Assembly (NCBI GenBank): GCA_937943625.1
Contig: CALEAD010000039.1
Location: forward strand, 1-46,333
DNA length: 46,333 bases
DNA from: an uncultured Anaerolineae bacterium
GTDB lineage: Bacteria > Chloroflexota > Anaerolineae > Promineifilales > Promineifilaceae
Reading direction: 5' to 3'
The stretch's first letter is position 1. Every line of letters starts with the position of its first letter. Positions 1-8,685 of the stretch are shown piece by piece. The translations under genes were made by a program, and so were the position numbers. The notes beneath the pieces are model-generated. The model was not told the origin of the DNA and searched no databases. It was given only the letters and a program-made list of their open reading frames with translations.

Positions 1-275
1 CCCGCAAAATGGCTGGCGGGCACACTATCCAAAAGGGCACGAATATGATTGTCACTAGGAATGCGCGACATCTGGAACACGCTCTCCAGATTACTCCGCC
101 CGCGCTTTTGGGCCATTAGGCGTTGGTGTGCCAGAAAAGAAACGCTCTGCATGAAAAAGACAGAGAAGGCGCCGCGTACCGCGTCTTGCAAATCATAAAT
201 CTGATTGTGCCGACCAGCCCGCTTGTCAGGCATATTCTCTGCCAACTTGCCTAGATACTCTATAAACCGACTCAC
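1..275 (-). mobile_element. Transposase N-terminal fragment, runs off the window
   Basis: A reverse-strand frame opens at a GTG (275-273) just after an in-frame stop and stays open to the window edge, giving 91 codons. The peptide has the pattern of a DDE transposase N-terminus often labelled IS4-like or ISNCY: FSVFFMQSVSFLAHQRLM, then RGRSNLESVFQMSRIPSDNHI, then RALLDSVPASHF. The catalytic domain would lie to the left of base 1. No ATG fits the start, so GTG is chosen. No terminal inverted repeat could be recognised in 276-507. That stretch shows no other gene and holds the leader of the next gene. The family call is from remembered pattern and its finer placement is uncertain. Confidence 0.6.
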
Positions 276-507
276 TTGTGCCCTTTTCCCATCACATTAC
301 CCCTTTTTCGGGTTTTGGTGATGGTATAGCGCGATCTACTTCTGGTTGTAAGTTCTACATTTAGAATTGCTGTGATTTAACGAAGTACGGGTTATAATAC
401 CTGCCAACCATGTAAAATGGTTCTACAAGTGGCACGCTTTGCTGCTGGGCGTAAGTTAGATTTTGCAACCATTCTCTGCAAGAACCATTCTCTGTAAGAC
501 AGTTTTT

Positions 508-3393
508 ATGCGTATACGTTGCCTGAGTGGTCTGTTGCTCCTGCTGTGGCTGTTGCCTGCCTGCGAATTTCGCCAAATTGGGGGCGGTCTGGAGGAAGCA
601 ACAGCCGTTTCCGTCACCACCACGCCACCAATCCTTCCTGCTGCCACGCAAACGCTTCTACCCGCCCTGCCTGCTGCACCGGCAACAGCCGTGCCACAGC
701 CAACGCTCACCTACAACCCTGCACTGGCCGATTGGACGGTGCTGGTTTACATGGCCGCAGACAATACCCTGCAAAACCAGGCGCTGCGCGACCTGCAAGA
801 GATGGCGGCCGCCGGCAGCAGTACGGCCGTTCATGTCATTGTGCAGCTCGAACAGCCTGGCAGTAGCGCCGCCCGTTACGCCTTGCCTGACCTTTCCCCA
901 GTGGTCGAGCTTGAGACACAGGCTATGGGCCGCGCCCAAACCCTGAGCGACTTTTTGGTGTGGAGCAGGCAAAACTTCCCGGCCAACCGCGCGGCCCTGA
1001 TCATCTGGAATCACGGCGCTGGCTGGCGGGGAACGGCGTTTGATGAAGAGGATAACCTCACCCTGCCAGAGCTGCAAACTGCCCTGCAGGATGCGCTTGC
1101 TCAAACCGGGCAGCCTCCGCTGGATGTGATTGCCTTTGACGCCTGCCTGATGGCGCAGCTAGAGGTCTTTCAGACGATACAACCCTTTGCCCGCTACGCA
1201 GTCGGCTCTGCCGACCTCATGCCAGGGGAGGGGTGGCCATATCAGGCGCTACTGGCAGAGCTGTATGCCGCGCCAGAGCAGGAAGGCGCGGCACTGGCGC
1301 AAATGTTGGTGGCGCATTTTCACGCTGCGTATGCCGATGATGGCTTTGTGACGATGACGGCCGTTGACCTCACCCGCCTGCTCGACCTGACCTTTGCCAG
1401 CGAAACCCTGGCCGCGGCCTTGATGGCCGACCCAGACTTTGTGGCAACGGCCGTTGGCGAAGGACGCAGCGGCGCGACCCAATTTGCCCGCGCCTATGCC
1501 GCCGAGGAATCTGCCAGCTCAGGCGCACACACCACCGGCGTACATGCTGCCATTGACCTGGAGCAATTTGCCACCATCCTGGCGCAACGCAGCCCAGACC
1601 CGCTAGTGCAGGAAAGTGCGCGCCAGGTGCAATCGGCGCTGGCGGCCGCCTTGTTAGCGCACTACACCGGCGCCGGCATGCGCCCCAGTCGCGGTCTGGC
1701 CATCTACTTTCCGCGTAACGCCGCCCAGTATGATGCCGCATACGGCCGTATTACCCCTCTGCCACAATGGAACCGCTTCCTCCTCAGCTATTACCGTGCG
1801 ACGCAGCTGGCGGCCATGCCACCACAGCTCAACCTCGTTAGCCTGCCACGCCGGACCGCAGGAGAACAAAACCCTGTCTACCTGGAATTTGAGATCGTCG
1901 GACGCGACATTGATCAGGTGATTTTCATGGGCGAGCTGTACGAAGCAGACGAGCAACGACGGCTGCTGGCATATGACCCCCTAATCCCTGAGCCAACCTA
2001 CCTACCCGACGGCAGCCAGATATATGTCTGGCGCGATGGCCTGCACGAAGATTTTTTCGTCTGGGATACCAAAGTTACCTATATGTACGACAGCTTTGGT
2101 CACGGGGGGGTTGTGGTCATGTGGCCCACCATACCTGGCAGCACCCTGTTCAGCGTGCAAGGGCAGTACCGCCCCACAGAAGACGCCGCATGGACGGTGG
2201 CCAGTCTACTCTTTGACCACCAGACGGGGCAAATGACGCGCCTGTGGAGCCAAAACGCGGGCGGCGCAGCAGCGGAACTGATTCCTGTGCCGGGCAGCGA
2301 ATTTCAGCTTTTTGATTATTACCTGGCGCCTGATAATGCCATCACGCAGCAAGAAGGTGGTAGCCTCTATTTTGATGAAGCGGGGCTGCTCTATTTTGAT
2401 TGGCGACCGCTGCCAGACGGCCGTTACTATCTCGGTTTTGCCGTTGAAAATGGTGCTGGTCAACGCACCTACGCCCTGACCGATCTGAACGTACAAAACA
2501 GCAACCAGGTGCCCGGCTATACCGCTTACCTGGACCCGCACCTGGGCTTTCAGTTCCTTTACCCGGCAGCCTGGTACACCCCCGTATACACGCAAGGGGT
2601 ACTCTACACCTCAGACCAGGTGGGGCAAACGTTCCTGCAAGTAAAGGTATACCCCGACGCCGGCAGAAGCGCAACGGCCAACGCACTGCAAGCAGAGGCA
2701 TTGCGCCAGTTTGGCCGCGTGGACGTTCTCTTTGTAGACGAGGTGAACGTGGCGGGGTTACGGGGCCTGCGCACCGCTTACGGGTACGAGCGCGCCGACG
2801 GGGCCCTACGCACTGGCCTGCTGCTGACTTTTGCCCAGGCTGGCGCGGGCTATGTGGTGGACGTGGATGGAGCACAGGAATTGGAAGCAGAAACGATTAC
2901 GGCCGTTTCCACCCTGATTGCTTCCTGGCAATTCACCGACACCACTTTTGGCACGCAGCCCGGCCGGTGGCAACGGCGCACGCTGCCTGCCTTCGCCGTC
3001 GCCCAGCCCACTGACTTCAGCTACCAACCCACAAACAGTTGGCAGCGCTTTAGCGCCAACCGCGAGACGTTTATTGCCCTGCGCGTGCGCCCCAGCACAG
3101 AAACTGCAGCCGAAATTGTGGCACGCCTGGTGCAAGATGCCGGCAGCGGTGTGGCCAACTTTCGCACCGACGAGCCGCGCCGCTTTGCTCTGGGTGTCAC
3201 GCCCTGGCAGCGCGTAGACTTTTCTTACACAAACGGGAGCGGACAGGAGATTTTGGGCTTCATCATGGTAAAGCTGGAAGCAGACCAGGAGGTGGTTGCC
3301 TGGGCCGAAGCACCTAAGGCAAGCTATAACGAGTTAGAAACGAGCGTGTTCCTGGTGATGATCGCAGATCTTCAGAGGGATAGTGACCGCTGA
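508..3393 (+). CDS. Clostripain-family (C11) cysteine peptidase lipoprotein
   Basis: Secreted, lipid-anchored peptidase of about 961 residues. The ATG at 508 is preferred over an upstream one at 463 because it begins a type II signal peptide, MRIRCLSGLLLLLWLLPAC, with lipobox LPAC. After a Thr/Pro/Ala-rich linker, the C11 domain starts at WTVLVYMAADN. The likely catalytic His169 lies in WNHGAGW and Cys213 in FDACLMAQ, matching the clostripain dyad. The domain ends near residue 425. The remaining 500 residues are beta-rich and not assigned; they may be adhesive or substrate-binding modules. C11 peptidases cleave after basic residues, but this substrate is unknown. The gene is monocistronic, with no clear Shine-Dalgarno sequence and a repeat-filled 3' flank. 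Confidence 0.85.
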   Translation: MRIRCLSGLLLLLWLLPACEFRQIGGGLEEATAVSVTTTPPILPAATQTLLPALPAAPATAVPQPTLTYNPALADWTVLVYMAADNTLQNQALRDLQEMAAAGSSTAVHVIVQLEQPGSSAARYALPDLSPVVELETQAMGRAQTLSDFLVWSRQNFPANRAALIIWNHGAGWRGTAFDEEDNLTLPELQTALQDALAQTGQPPLDVIAFDACLMAQLEVFQTIQPFARYAVGSADLMPGEGWPYQALLAELYAAPEQEGAALAQMLVAHFHAAYADDGFVTMTAVDLTRLLDLTFASETLAAALMADPDFVATAVGEGRSGATQFARAYAAEESASSGAHTTGVHAAIDLEQFATILAQRSPDPLVQESARQVQSALAAALLAHYTGAGMRPSRGLAIYFPRNAAQYDAAYGRITPLPQWNRFLLSYYRATQLAAMPPQLNLVSLPRRTAGEQNPVYLEFEIVGRDIDQVIFMGELYEADEQRRLLAYDPLIPEPTYLPDGSQIYVWRDGLHEDFFVWDTKVTYMYDSFGHGGVVVMWPTIPGSTLFSVQGQYRPTEDAAWTVASLLFDHQTGQMTRLWSQNAGGAAAELIPVPGSEFQLFDYYLAPDNAITQQEGGSLYFDEAGLLYFDWRPLPDGRYYLGFAVENGAGQRTYALTDLNVQNSNQVPGYTAYLDPHLGFQFLYPAAWYTPVYTQGVLYTSDQVGQTFLQVKVYPDAGRSATANALQAEALRQFGRVDVLFVDEVNVAGLRGLRTAYGYERADGALRTGLLLTFAQAGAGYVVDVDGAQELEAETITAVSTLIASWQFTDTTFGTQPGRWQRRTLPAFAVAQPTDFSYQPTNSWQRFSANRETFIALRVRPSTETAAEIVARLVQDAGSGVANFRTDEPRRFALGVTPWQRVDFSYTNGSGQEILGFIMVKLEADQEVVAWAEAPKASYNELETSVFLVMIADLQRDSDR

Positions 3394-3470
3394 CGACCGA
3401 CCGCAGACCACCCATCACCGGCAAAATCACGGTCAGCGGTCAGCAGTCAGCGCTCAGCAATCAGCGGTCA
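3386..3470. repeat. Dispersed intergenic repeat, GGTCAGCGGTCAGC type
   Basis: The spacer downstream of the C11 gene is built from short GACCGC / CAGCGGTCAG units around the core ACCCATCACCGGCAAAATC. Diverged copies of the same core lie at 18977-19050 and 11900-11946, also between genes. No open frame or SD-like sequence is present. It looks like a non-coding, palindrome-rich dispersed element. Confidence 0.6.
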
Positions 3471-3517
3471 TCTAGTCCCAATTTCTAATCTCTCCCCATT
3501 TCCAATCTCTCACCATC

Positions 3518-4249
3518 ATGAACACAACTACAGGTCTATTGCGCTCCTTGCTGATGTATTACGGCGTACCGGGGCGCTACGGCCGTATGCGCCGCTTTTA
3601 TCGCCCTTTCATCCAACCGGGGGACGTTTGCTTTGACATCGGCGCGCACGTGGGCAACCGCATCCGCGTTTTTCTCGCCTTGGGGGCGCGGGTGGTGGCA
3701 GTGGAACCGCAACCGCAAATGATGCAATGGCTGCGCTGGCTATACGGCCGTCACCGGCGCGTAACGCTGGTGGAAGCGGCCGTAGGCGCACAGACGGGCA
3801 TGGCCACGCTATACGTCAGCCAGCGTACCCCCACCGTCAGCACGCTGTCGGTTAATTGGATAACGGCCGTGCAGCAAGACCCCGCTTTTGCCCAGATACG
3901 TTGGGAAACGGCCGTTTCTGTACCTGTTCTCACCCTGGATGAGCTGATTGCCCGCTTCGGCCGTCCAACTTTTTGCAAGCTGGATATTGAAGGGTATGAA
4001 GCGGAGGCGCTGCGCGGCCTCAGCCAGCCCTTGTCCGCCCTTTCTTTTGAGCATATTCCTGCTGCCGCATCCCTGACTGCCGCCTGTGTGACACGGCTGG
4101 CCGAACTGGGCACATACCAGTTTAATTACGCCCCTGGCGAAAGCCAGCGTCTGCTGTGGCCAACCTGGCAATCAGCTACAGCGCTGCTGGCGGCGCTGGC
4201 GCAGCTCCCGCCTGGGAGCGGCGATGTGTATGCGCAATGGCAGGGTTGA
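3518..4249 (+). CDS. FkbM-family SAM-dependent methyltransferase
   Basis: 243-residue predicted methyltransferase. The SAM-binding motif I is CFDIGAHVGN (about residues 38-47), followed by an acidic strand end VVAVEPQPQ (about 61-69). The FkbM hallmark KLDIEGYEAEAL (about 153-164) is present. FkbM enzymes methylate hydroxyl groups on sugars, glycolipids or secondary metabolites; the substrate here is unknown. There is no signal peptide, so it should be cytoplasmic. It lies 32 bases upstream of the M23 lipoprotein gene on the same strand, so the two may be cotranscribed. It contains an unusually high number of ACGGCCGT copies for its size (at least four). Confidence 0.85.
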   Translation: MNTTTGLLRSLLMYYGVPGRYGRMRRFYRPFIQPGDVCFDIGAHVGNRIRVFLALGARVVAVEPQPQMMQWLRWLYGRHRRVTLVEAAVGAQTGMATLYVSQRTPTVSTLSVNWITAVQQDPAFAQIRWETAVSVPVLTLDELIARFGRPTFCKLDIEGYEAEALRGLSQPLSALSFEHIPAAASLTAACVTRLAELGTYQFNYAPGESQRLLWPTWQSATALLAALAQLPPGSGDVYAQWQG

Positions 4250-4281
4250 CGGCCGTTTGCCACTGGCGGACAATTCAGCCC

Positions 4282-5526
4282 ATGAAGACGACGCTGACGA
4301 CATTGCTGACACTGCTGCTGTTTGTGACCAGCCTAACGGCTTGCCAATCGCCTCAGCCTGTGATTGCCGAACTGCCTCCTTTGCCCACGCGCCTGCCCAC
4401 GTTAGCCTCACCGGCGACGGTAACGGTCGTCTCCCCGCCTGCGGAAACGGCCGTCTTGCCCCTGCTGCCACCCACGTATACCCCCATCGCCGCGGCCACA
4501 CCTACCAAACCTGCGCCCGCGCCGCTAAGCGAAAGTGCTGCCGCGCGTGCCCTGGCGGCCATTCCCACCCCCGCACCCGTGCATACGCCATTGCCCGCCA
4601 CGCCCCTGCCTGACACCATTGACCGCACCTGTCCCGAAACTTCGCCGCTCAAACCCACCTACGCGCGCTACTTCCTCTCCCCCGCTATCTGGCCTACGCC
4701 TGACGTGCAAAAGAGTGAACCTCACTTCTGGCTAAGTAAGCCGCTGCCCGGTAGCGGCCGTTTTTTGATTAACGAAAATTATCCCTACGGCTGGGATATG
4801 AACGGCCGTTTGCTGCTGCACAACGCCGTAGACTTTGCTGGCGGACTGGGCACGGCTGTGTTGGCCGCCGCCGACGGCGCCGTTGTTGTGGCACAATCAG
4901 ACATGAACGCCTGGTACGGCTGGCGCTGCAACTGGTACGGCCATCTGGTGGTAATTGAGCATGACCAACGCTGGTTTGGGCAGCCCATCTACACCCTATA
5001 TGGCCACGTGCTGAACATCAACGTGGAACCGGGGCAGCGCGTGCAGCGCGGTGAGCAGGTGGCAGAGGTAGGCATAGGCGGCGCGGCCACTGCGCCCCAC
5101 CTACACTTTGAGGTGCGCATTGGCCAGAATGCGTTCACGGCCACGCGCAACCCCATGCTGTGGATTGCGCCCGGTGAAGGGCGCGGCGTGTTGGCGGGCA
5201 GGTTGCTCGACCCAAACGGCCGTCCCTGGCATGGCGTCGTCTTACATTTACTCGATGAAAAGGGGCAAATTGCGGCCACCACCTGGAGCTATCTGGATGA
5301 CCCACTCCACTACATCAACCCCGACGAGGGGCTGGCGGAAAATTTTCTCTTTAGTGACGTGCTGGCTGGGGAGTATCGCCTGTACACCGAGCTGCAGGGG
5401 GTGATTTATCAGCTTCCCGTCACAGTTGCCGCAGGCGAAATCGTGGTGGTTGAGATCATAACGGAACCGCTGCGAAGCAGGCGCACAGAGGCAGAAACGC
5501 CAACGCCCACGCCAGAAGCGGATTAA
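4282..5526 (+). CDS. M23 (LytM-type) metallopeptidase lipoprotein
   Basis: 414-residue exported zinc peptidase or peptidase-like protein acting on peptidoglycan or proteins. The ATG at 4282 begins a lipoprotein signal ending in SLTAC; a longer frame from 4156 would overlap the upstream gene by about 95 bases and hide this signal. A Thr/Pro-rich spacer covers residues about 25-115. The M23 zinc-site signature is present: His180 and Asp184 in HNAVD, and His273/His275 in HLHFEVR, with YGHV (about 240) between. The last 90 residues form a carboxypeptidase-regulatory-like beta domain. Full M23 residues suggest activity. The tail ends in a Thr-Pro repeat. Confidence 0.87.
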   Translation: MKTTLTTLLTLLLFVTSLTACQSPQPVIAELPPLPTRLPTLASPATVTVVSPPAETAVLPLLPPTYTPIAAATPTKPAPAPLSESAAARALAAIPTPAPVHTPLPATPLPDTIDRTCPETSPLKPTYARYFLSPAIWPTPDVQKSEPHFWLSKPLPGSGRFLINENYPYGWDMNGRLLLHNAVDFAGGLGTAVLAAADGAVVVAQSDMNAWYGWRCNWYGHLVVIEHDQRWFGQPIYTLYGHVLNINVEPGQRVQRGEQVAEVGIGGAATAPHLHFEVRIGQNAFTATRNPMLWIAPGEGRGVLAGRLLDPNGRPWHGVVLHLLDEKGQIAATTWSYLDDPLHYINPDEGLAENFLFSDVLAGEYRLYTELQGVIYQLPVTVAAGEIVVVEIITEPLRSRRTEAETPTPTPEAD

Positions 5527-5551
5527 AGATTTAGAGAGCGGAGGCAATGGT

Positions 5552-7009
5552 ATGCAACAGAAATCAGGTTGGCGCGGCGTGGCAACAGCCGTGATTGCGC
5601 TGGCATTTATCATCATTTCCTGGTGGCAGGTGCTGCGCGTTAACGATGGGCTGATTGTGCGCGATTTGCAGCAAGACGGCGTGCCCATGCGCTACCTCGT
5701 TGCCCAGGGCGCCCAGAATGCGCCTGGCGTGCTGGTTGCGCACGGCTTCAGCGGTTCGCGGCAGCTTATGGCAGGCTATGGCTATGCCCTGGCAAAAGCG
5801 GGATATGCGGCGCTGCTGTGGGACTTTGGCGGGCATGGCGCAAACAGCAGCGGCCTGAACCGCGAGGGCGCGACCCTGCAAGACAACATAGATGCCGCTT
5901 ACACCACCCTGTTGCGCCAGCCGGAGGTAGACGCGCAGCGGATTGCGATTTTGGGCCACTCCATGGGCAGCGGCGCCGCCATGCGCGCCGGCATCAAAGA
6001 CCCGCAGCGCTACCGCGCCGTAATCGCCGTCTCCCCTACTAACGCCGAGGTGACGCCAGAGCTGCCGCCCAATTTGCTCTTTCTGGCAGGGGCGTGGGAG
6101 CCGCGCTTTGTGACCAATGCGGAACGGCTGCTGGCTGCGGCGGGCGGCGCAAACCATGATTTTAGCAACGGCCGTGCACGTGCCTTCACCCTCATTCCCA
6201 ACGTAGAACATATCACCATTCTCTTTAGCGCCGCCAGCTATGCGGAAACGCTGCGCTGGCTGCATGAGACGCTTGGCGGTGGGCAAACGCCTTACCGCGA
6301 CGGCCGTTTGTGGTGGTATGCACTGCATTTGCTCGGGTGGCTGGGTCTGGCAACGGCCGTTGTGCCGCTGCTGCCCCGCGTCACGCCCCAGGCAGCAGAA
6401 AAACGCCGCCCCTGGCTGGGGTTGCTCATTGCCCCCCTTGCCGCTTCTGGTTTACTCTACCTGATTAATCTGCTACTCAACGTGCGCGACCTGGGCGGCG
6501 TGATTATCGGCGGCGCGCTGGCACTGTGGTTCTTCATCCTGGGGCTGATCTGGCTGCTGATTGGCTTCCGCCCGGTGCGCCCCACGCGCCGCAGCTTGCT
6601 GCTGGGGCTGGGCTTTTTTGCCCTGCTGTGGTTGGCCTTTGGCCTGTTGGCACACTGGGTCTGGCTGCCCTGGCTGCTCATTCCCGTGCGGCTGCTGCGC
6701 TGGCCATTCTGGGCGCTGGCCTGTCTGCCCTGGCTGTTGGCTGCTGGTCAGGCACAACAGGGGGGAACGGCCGTACACCGTTTCCTCTGGTGGCTGAGCC
6801 AAAGCCTGCTGCTGGCTGCCGGCCTGCTGCTACTCATCTACCTCCTGCCAGAGTTAGGGTTTGTGGCGCTGGTATTGCCGGTGCTACCCCTGGTGCTGGC
6901 GGTCATGGTTGTCGCCGGGCGCAACGCCGGAGATAGCTGGACGTTTGGCCTGGGCAGCGCCCTGTTTTTTGCCTGGCTGCTGCTGGCGCTCTTTCCGCTA
7001 GCAGCGTAG
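5552..7009 (+). CDS. Membrane-anchored alpha/beta hydrolase with polytopic C-terminus
   Basis: 485 residues. A start-proximal hydrophobic helix (about 8-25) is followed by an alpha/beta-hydrolase domain: VAHGFSGSR (oxyanion region), then the nucleophile elbow GHSMGSGA with Ser137, and a probable catalytic His in NVEHITI (about 222). From residue about 255 the protein is a run of roughly seven hydrophobic helices. This architecture, a serine hydrolase fused to a polytopic membrane domain, is seen in bacterial putative acyl hydrolases and esterases; the substrate is not known. A good SD (gcggagg, 10 bases upstream) supports the start. It lies 25 bases after the M23 gene and is probably in the same transcript. 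Confidence 0.8.
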   Translation: MQQKSGWRGVATAVIALAFIIISWWQVLRVNDGLIVRDLQQDGVPMRYLVAQGAQNAPGVLVAHGFSGSRQLMAGYGYALAKAGYAALLWDFGGHGANSSGLNREGATLQDNIDAAYTTLLRQPEVDAQRIAILGHSMGSGAAMRAGIKDPQRYRAVIAVSPTNAEVTPELPPNLLFLAGAWEPRFVTNAERLLAAAGGANHDFSNGRARAFTLIPNVEHITILFSAASYAETLRWLHETLGGGQTPYRDGRLWWYALHLLGWLGLATAVVPLLPRVTPQAAEKRRPWLGLLIAPLAASGLLYLINLLLNVRDLGGVIIGGALALWFFILGLIWLLIGFRPVRPTRRSLLLGLGFFALLWLAFGLLAHWVWLPWLLIPVRLLRWPFWALACLPWLLAAGQAQQGGTAVHRFLWWLSQSLLLAAGLLLLIYLLPELGFVALVLPVLPLVLAVMVVAGRNAGDSWTFGLGSALFFAWLLLALFPLAA

Positions 7010-7088
7010 GGGGGAAAGGGGAGAACGGGATAGGGGGAGAAGAGGAGATGAACTGGACGCTAATTTTTAATCTGATAGAAGGTGCACT

Positions 7089-7613
7089 ATGTCTCAACTT
7101 GGTGAACGACTGCGGTGGGTAGCAGAAAGTCTGCTCGAAAATGAAAGCCTGACGGCCGATTTGGACGAAGAGGCAGCGCAGGGTATCCTGGACTGGGGTC
7201 TGGCGCTGGCAGAGGAAATCGTGCAAAGCACGGCCAGGCTGGACGACGTTAAAGCGGAGGAAGCAATGGAGCCTCGCTTGCAAGCGCTGCGGCGGCTGCT
7301 GCGCGATGCCAGCCATTTCTTGGCTCATACGCAGCGCCTGACACCAGAGCAAGCAGTGCGGGCGTTAGATGGGCTAACTCGCTATGCGCAAAAAGTCTAT
7401 GGCGCAGGCTACGTCGCACCAGAAACGGCCGCCAGGCGCGCTTTCGTCCAGACCCTCAGCAGCAGGCTGAGCGCCACCCAGCTTCGCGCCTTCCTGCAAG
7501 GGGAACCGCCCCTACAACTGGCTGCCCAAAACAAGGAGATGATGTGGCAAACGGCCGTTGCCCCCCTAACCGATCTGGACGACCGCTACGAAATGGAACA
7601 AGAAGAAGAGTAA
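7089..7613 (+). CDS. Hypothetical helical protein upstream of lipoate ligase
   Basis: 174 residues, soluble and rich in Ala, Leu, Glu and Arg, and predicted almost wholly helical. It has an acidic C-terminus (YEMEQEEE) and no Cys, signal peptide or membrane helix. I do not recognise a family. It stops 20 bases before the lipoate-protein ligase gene, on the same strand and with an SD-like AGAGGAAG between. The pair is therefore probably cotranscribed, and a chaperone or regulatory role for lipoylation is possible but unsupported. The start is an ATG with a weak GAAGGTG ribosome site. Confidence 0.65.
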   Translation: MSQLGERLRWVAESLLENESLTADLDEEAAQGILDWGLALAEEIVQSTARLDDVKAEEAMEPRLQALRRLLRDASHFLAHTQRLTPEQAVRALDGLTRYAQKVYGAGYVAPETAARRAFVQTLSSRLSATQLRAFLQGEPPLQLAAQNKEMMWQTAVAPLTDLDDRYEMEQEEE

Positions 7614-7633
7614 AGCGGAGAGAGGAAGAAATC

Positions 7634-8617
7634 ATGCGCTTTGTAGACAACCAAAACATCACCGACCCGCGCCTGAATCTGGCGCTGGAAGAATATCTGC
7701 TGCGGCAAGCGAACCTGGATGAGCCATTGCTCCTTTTTTATGTCAACGAACCGGCTGTCATTATCGGCCGTAACCAAAACGCGCTGGAGGAGATTGACCC
7801 AGACTTTGTGGCGGCGCACGGCATTCACGTCGTGCGCCGTCTTTCTGGCGGAGGCGCCGTGTTTCACGATTTGGGTAATCTGAACTTCAGCTTCATCACG
7901 CAAGGGGGAGAACAACTACACCAGTTTGAGCGCTTCACGCGACCGGTCATTACCGCGCTGAACCGCCTGGGCGTGCCAGCTATGTTGCACGGCAAAAGTG
8001 ACATCTTTGCCAACGGCCGCAAAATCTCCGGCAACGCGCAATATCTGGCGCAAGGGCGCATGTTCAGTCACGGCACACTGCTGTTCGACACCAACCTGGA
8101 AATGATGCTGCAAGCACTCAACCCGCGGCGCGTGCAAATTGAGTCACGCGCCGTGCAGTCAGTGCGCAACTTTGTCGCCAACATCCGTGAGCTGCTGCCA
8201 CGCGAGATGACGCTGGCAGAGCTGCAGCAGGCGCTGCTGGATGAAGTGTTTGGCTTTACGGCCGTTGTCCCCTACGACCTGACCGCTGGTGACTGGCAGC
8301 AGGTCATGCAGCTTGCTGACCAGCGGTACCGCACCTGGGAATGGAACATTGGCCGCGCGCCCGCATTCAACGTTCACCGCCAGGGGGAAACGCCAGCGGG
8401 GCGCGTCGAAGCGCGCATAGATGTACAGGATGGACAAATTCGCCACGTCAGCTTTTGGGGCAATTTTGCCAGCAAGGGTGACGTGACAGACGTCGCGCTG
8501 CGGCTAACCGGCGCACGCTACGAGCGAGATGCAATGGCTGCTGCCCTGGCCGGGCTTGATCTGACCCCTTACTTTGGCCCCATTTCGGCGCAGGAGCTGG
8601 TAGCGCTGCTCTGGTAA
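7634..8617 (+). CDS. lplA: Lipoate-protein ligase A
   Basis: 327 residues. It attaches lipoate, through lipoyl-AMP, to a lysine of E2 or GcvH proteins in the cytoplasm. The LplA core is clear: N-L-A-L-E-E-Y-L near the start, the glycine-rich RRLSGGGAVFHDLGNLNFSF stretch (about 70-90), and the lipoyl-AMP-binding lysine region KSDIFANGRKISGNAQ with Lys130. The C-terminal lobe (about 245-327) has the LplA accessory-domain look, with GNFASKGDV. The length fits E. coli LplA (338). The start at 7634 is chosen because the family begins with a similar sequence and AGAGGAAG lies just upstream; the 30 extra codons from 7544 overlap the previous gene. Confidence 0.92.
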   Translation: MRFVDNQNITDPRLNLALEEYLLRQANLDEPLLLFYVNEPAVIIGRNQNALEEIDPDFVAAHGIHVVRRLSGGGAVFHDLGNLNFSFITQGGEQLHQFERFTRPVITALNRLGVPAMLHGKSDIFANGRKISGNAQYLAQGRMFSHGTLLFDTNLEMMLQALNPRRVQIESRAVQSVRNFVANIRELLPREMTLAELQQALLDEVFGFTAVVPYDLTAGDWQQVMQLADQRYRTWEWNIGRAPAFNVHRQGETPAGRVEARIDVQDGQIRHVSFWGNFASKGDVTDVALRLTGARYERDAMAAALAGLDLTPYFGPISAQELVALLW

Positions 8618-8685
8618 CAGGGGGAGGCAAAAGGTAAATCCGATAAACTTTGCCAACCTGACATTTTGTAACCCGTGCAATTGCT

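Noticed and set aside
3386..3480. CRISPR-like array of CAGCGGTCAGC units
   Set aside because: Units are irregular, lack unique spacers of constant length and there are no cas genes.
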